Origin: Candidula unifasciata
Taxonomy: Eukaryota; Mollusca; Gastropoda; Stylommatophora; Geomitridae
Assembly (NCBI GenBank): GCA_905116865.2
Contig: CAJHNH020007902.1
Coordinates: 35,001 to 99,000 of the forward strand
Length of the DNA: 64,000 bases
Reading direction: 5' to 3'
Positions 63,830-64,000 of this stretch are shown here, one piece after another (the first letter of the stretch is position 1; every line of letters begins with the position of its first letter). The notes beneath the pieces were generated by a model. It searched no databases and was not told the DNA's origin. It saw only the letters and a program-made list of their open reading frames with translations. The position numbers and the translations under genes are program-made.

Positions 63830-64000
63830 CAAGAACCGACATCACAGCACCCGGGGCATTCCCATAAGCGCTCCGTCTCCATCTTCAGCAGCCAGCGAAG
63901 AGTTCCGATACAAATGGTGCCAGTAGCTTTCTGATTAAATGTCCGTCTTGCCTTTCCTCTGAGCCTTGAGCTTCTGCCAGAACCTCTCGTCACCCCCAAC
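63830..64000 (-). mobile_element. RNase-H LINE 3' end, cut by window edge
   Basis: GAACCGACATCACAGCACCC, CATCTTCAGCAGCCAGCGAA and GAGCCTTGAGCTTCTGCCAG match the family (2.7 and 47.5 kb). It continues past 64000. Confidence 0.72.

Overview
The window is animal nuclear DNA from a repeat-rich genome. It holds one clearly intact protein gene, an alpha-tubulin of 451 residues in seven coding exons spread over about 20 kb (30795-50686, + strand). Introns have GT-AG borders, the promoter carries a TATA box, and nothing looks bacterial, plastid or viral in layout. The mix of tRNA-headed SINEs, endonuclease/reverse-transcriptase LINE tails, hAT transposons and long micro/minisatellites fits a lophotrochozoan, most likely a gastropod mollusc. 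That assignment is an inference from general resemblance and cannot be proved from this sequence alone.

Layout. 1-30.5 kb is intergenic: a 1.25-kb polypyrimidine tract, a 250-bp TTC tract, several arrays (20-bp unit at 6.3 kb, 51-bp unit at 10.1 and 12.0 kb), SINEs, a decayed full-size hAT transposon (7639-9960) with short deletion derivatives, and a 2.5-kb LINE (18602-21127, - strand). 30.5-50.9 kb is the tubulin gene, whose introns are full of the same repeats. 50.9-64 kb is again repeats. It is dominated by a 22-bp-unit minisatellite of more than 5 kb, split by an LTR-like element (56269-57066 plus a leader), and it ends with a three-layer nest of retroelements (61.5-62.8 kb).

The repeats sort into recurring families (names are mine, for this window only). 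SINE1, SINE2, SINE3 and R4 have tRNA-like heads. R3, R5, R6, R7, R9 and R10 are unclassified. The LINEs are A, B, D, E, F, G and H (reverse-transcriptase C-terminal types) plus an RNase-H-bearing type. The cut-and-paste elements are hAT-1 (TIR CAGTGTTGCCAC), MITE-2 (TIR CAGGGCTGCCAA) and one element resembling the SPIN/Charlie group of hAT MITEs. Many insertions are dated relative to each other by clean target-site duplications that I could read directly: 8 bp for hAT-1 copies at 4657, 21603 and 28838 and for MITE-2 at 17271; 12-13 bp for LINE and SINE copies at 1779, 18602, 61570 and 61545.

The most unusual points are: repeated tandem copies of the authentic 5' splice sites at the starts of tubulin introns 3 (67-bp unit) and 4 (93-bp unit); a repeat whose first ~30 nt match the 5' hairpin of U2 snRNA; a SPIN-like MITE with a CTAG-centred 8-bp site duplication; and minisatellites that visibly grew out of LINE sequence. 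I found no evidence for a new multi-gene system. Most long ORFs here are artefacts of tandem repeats.
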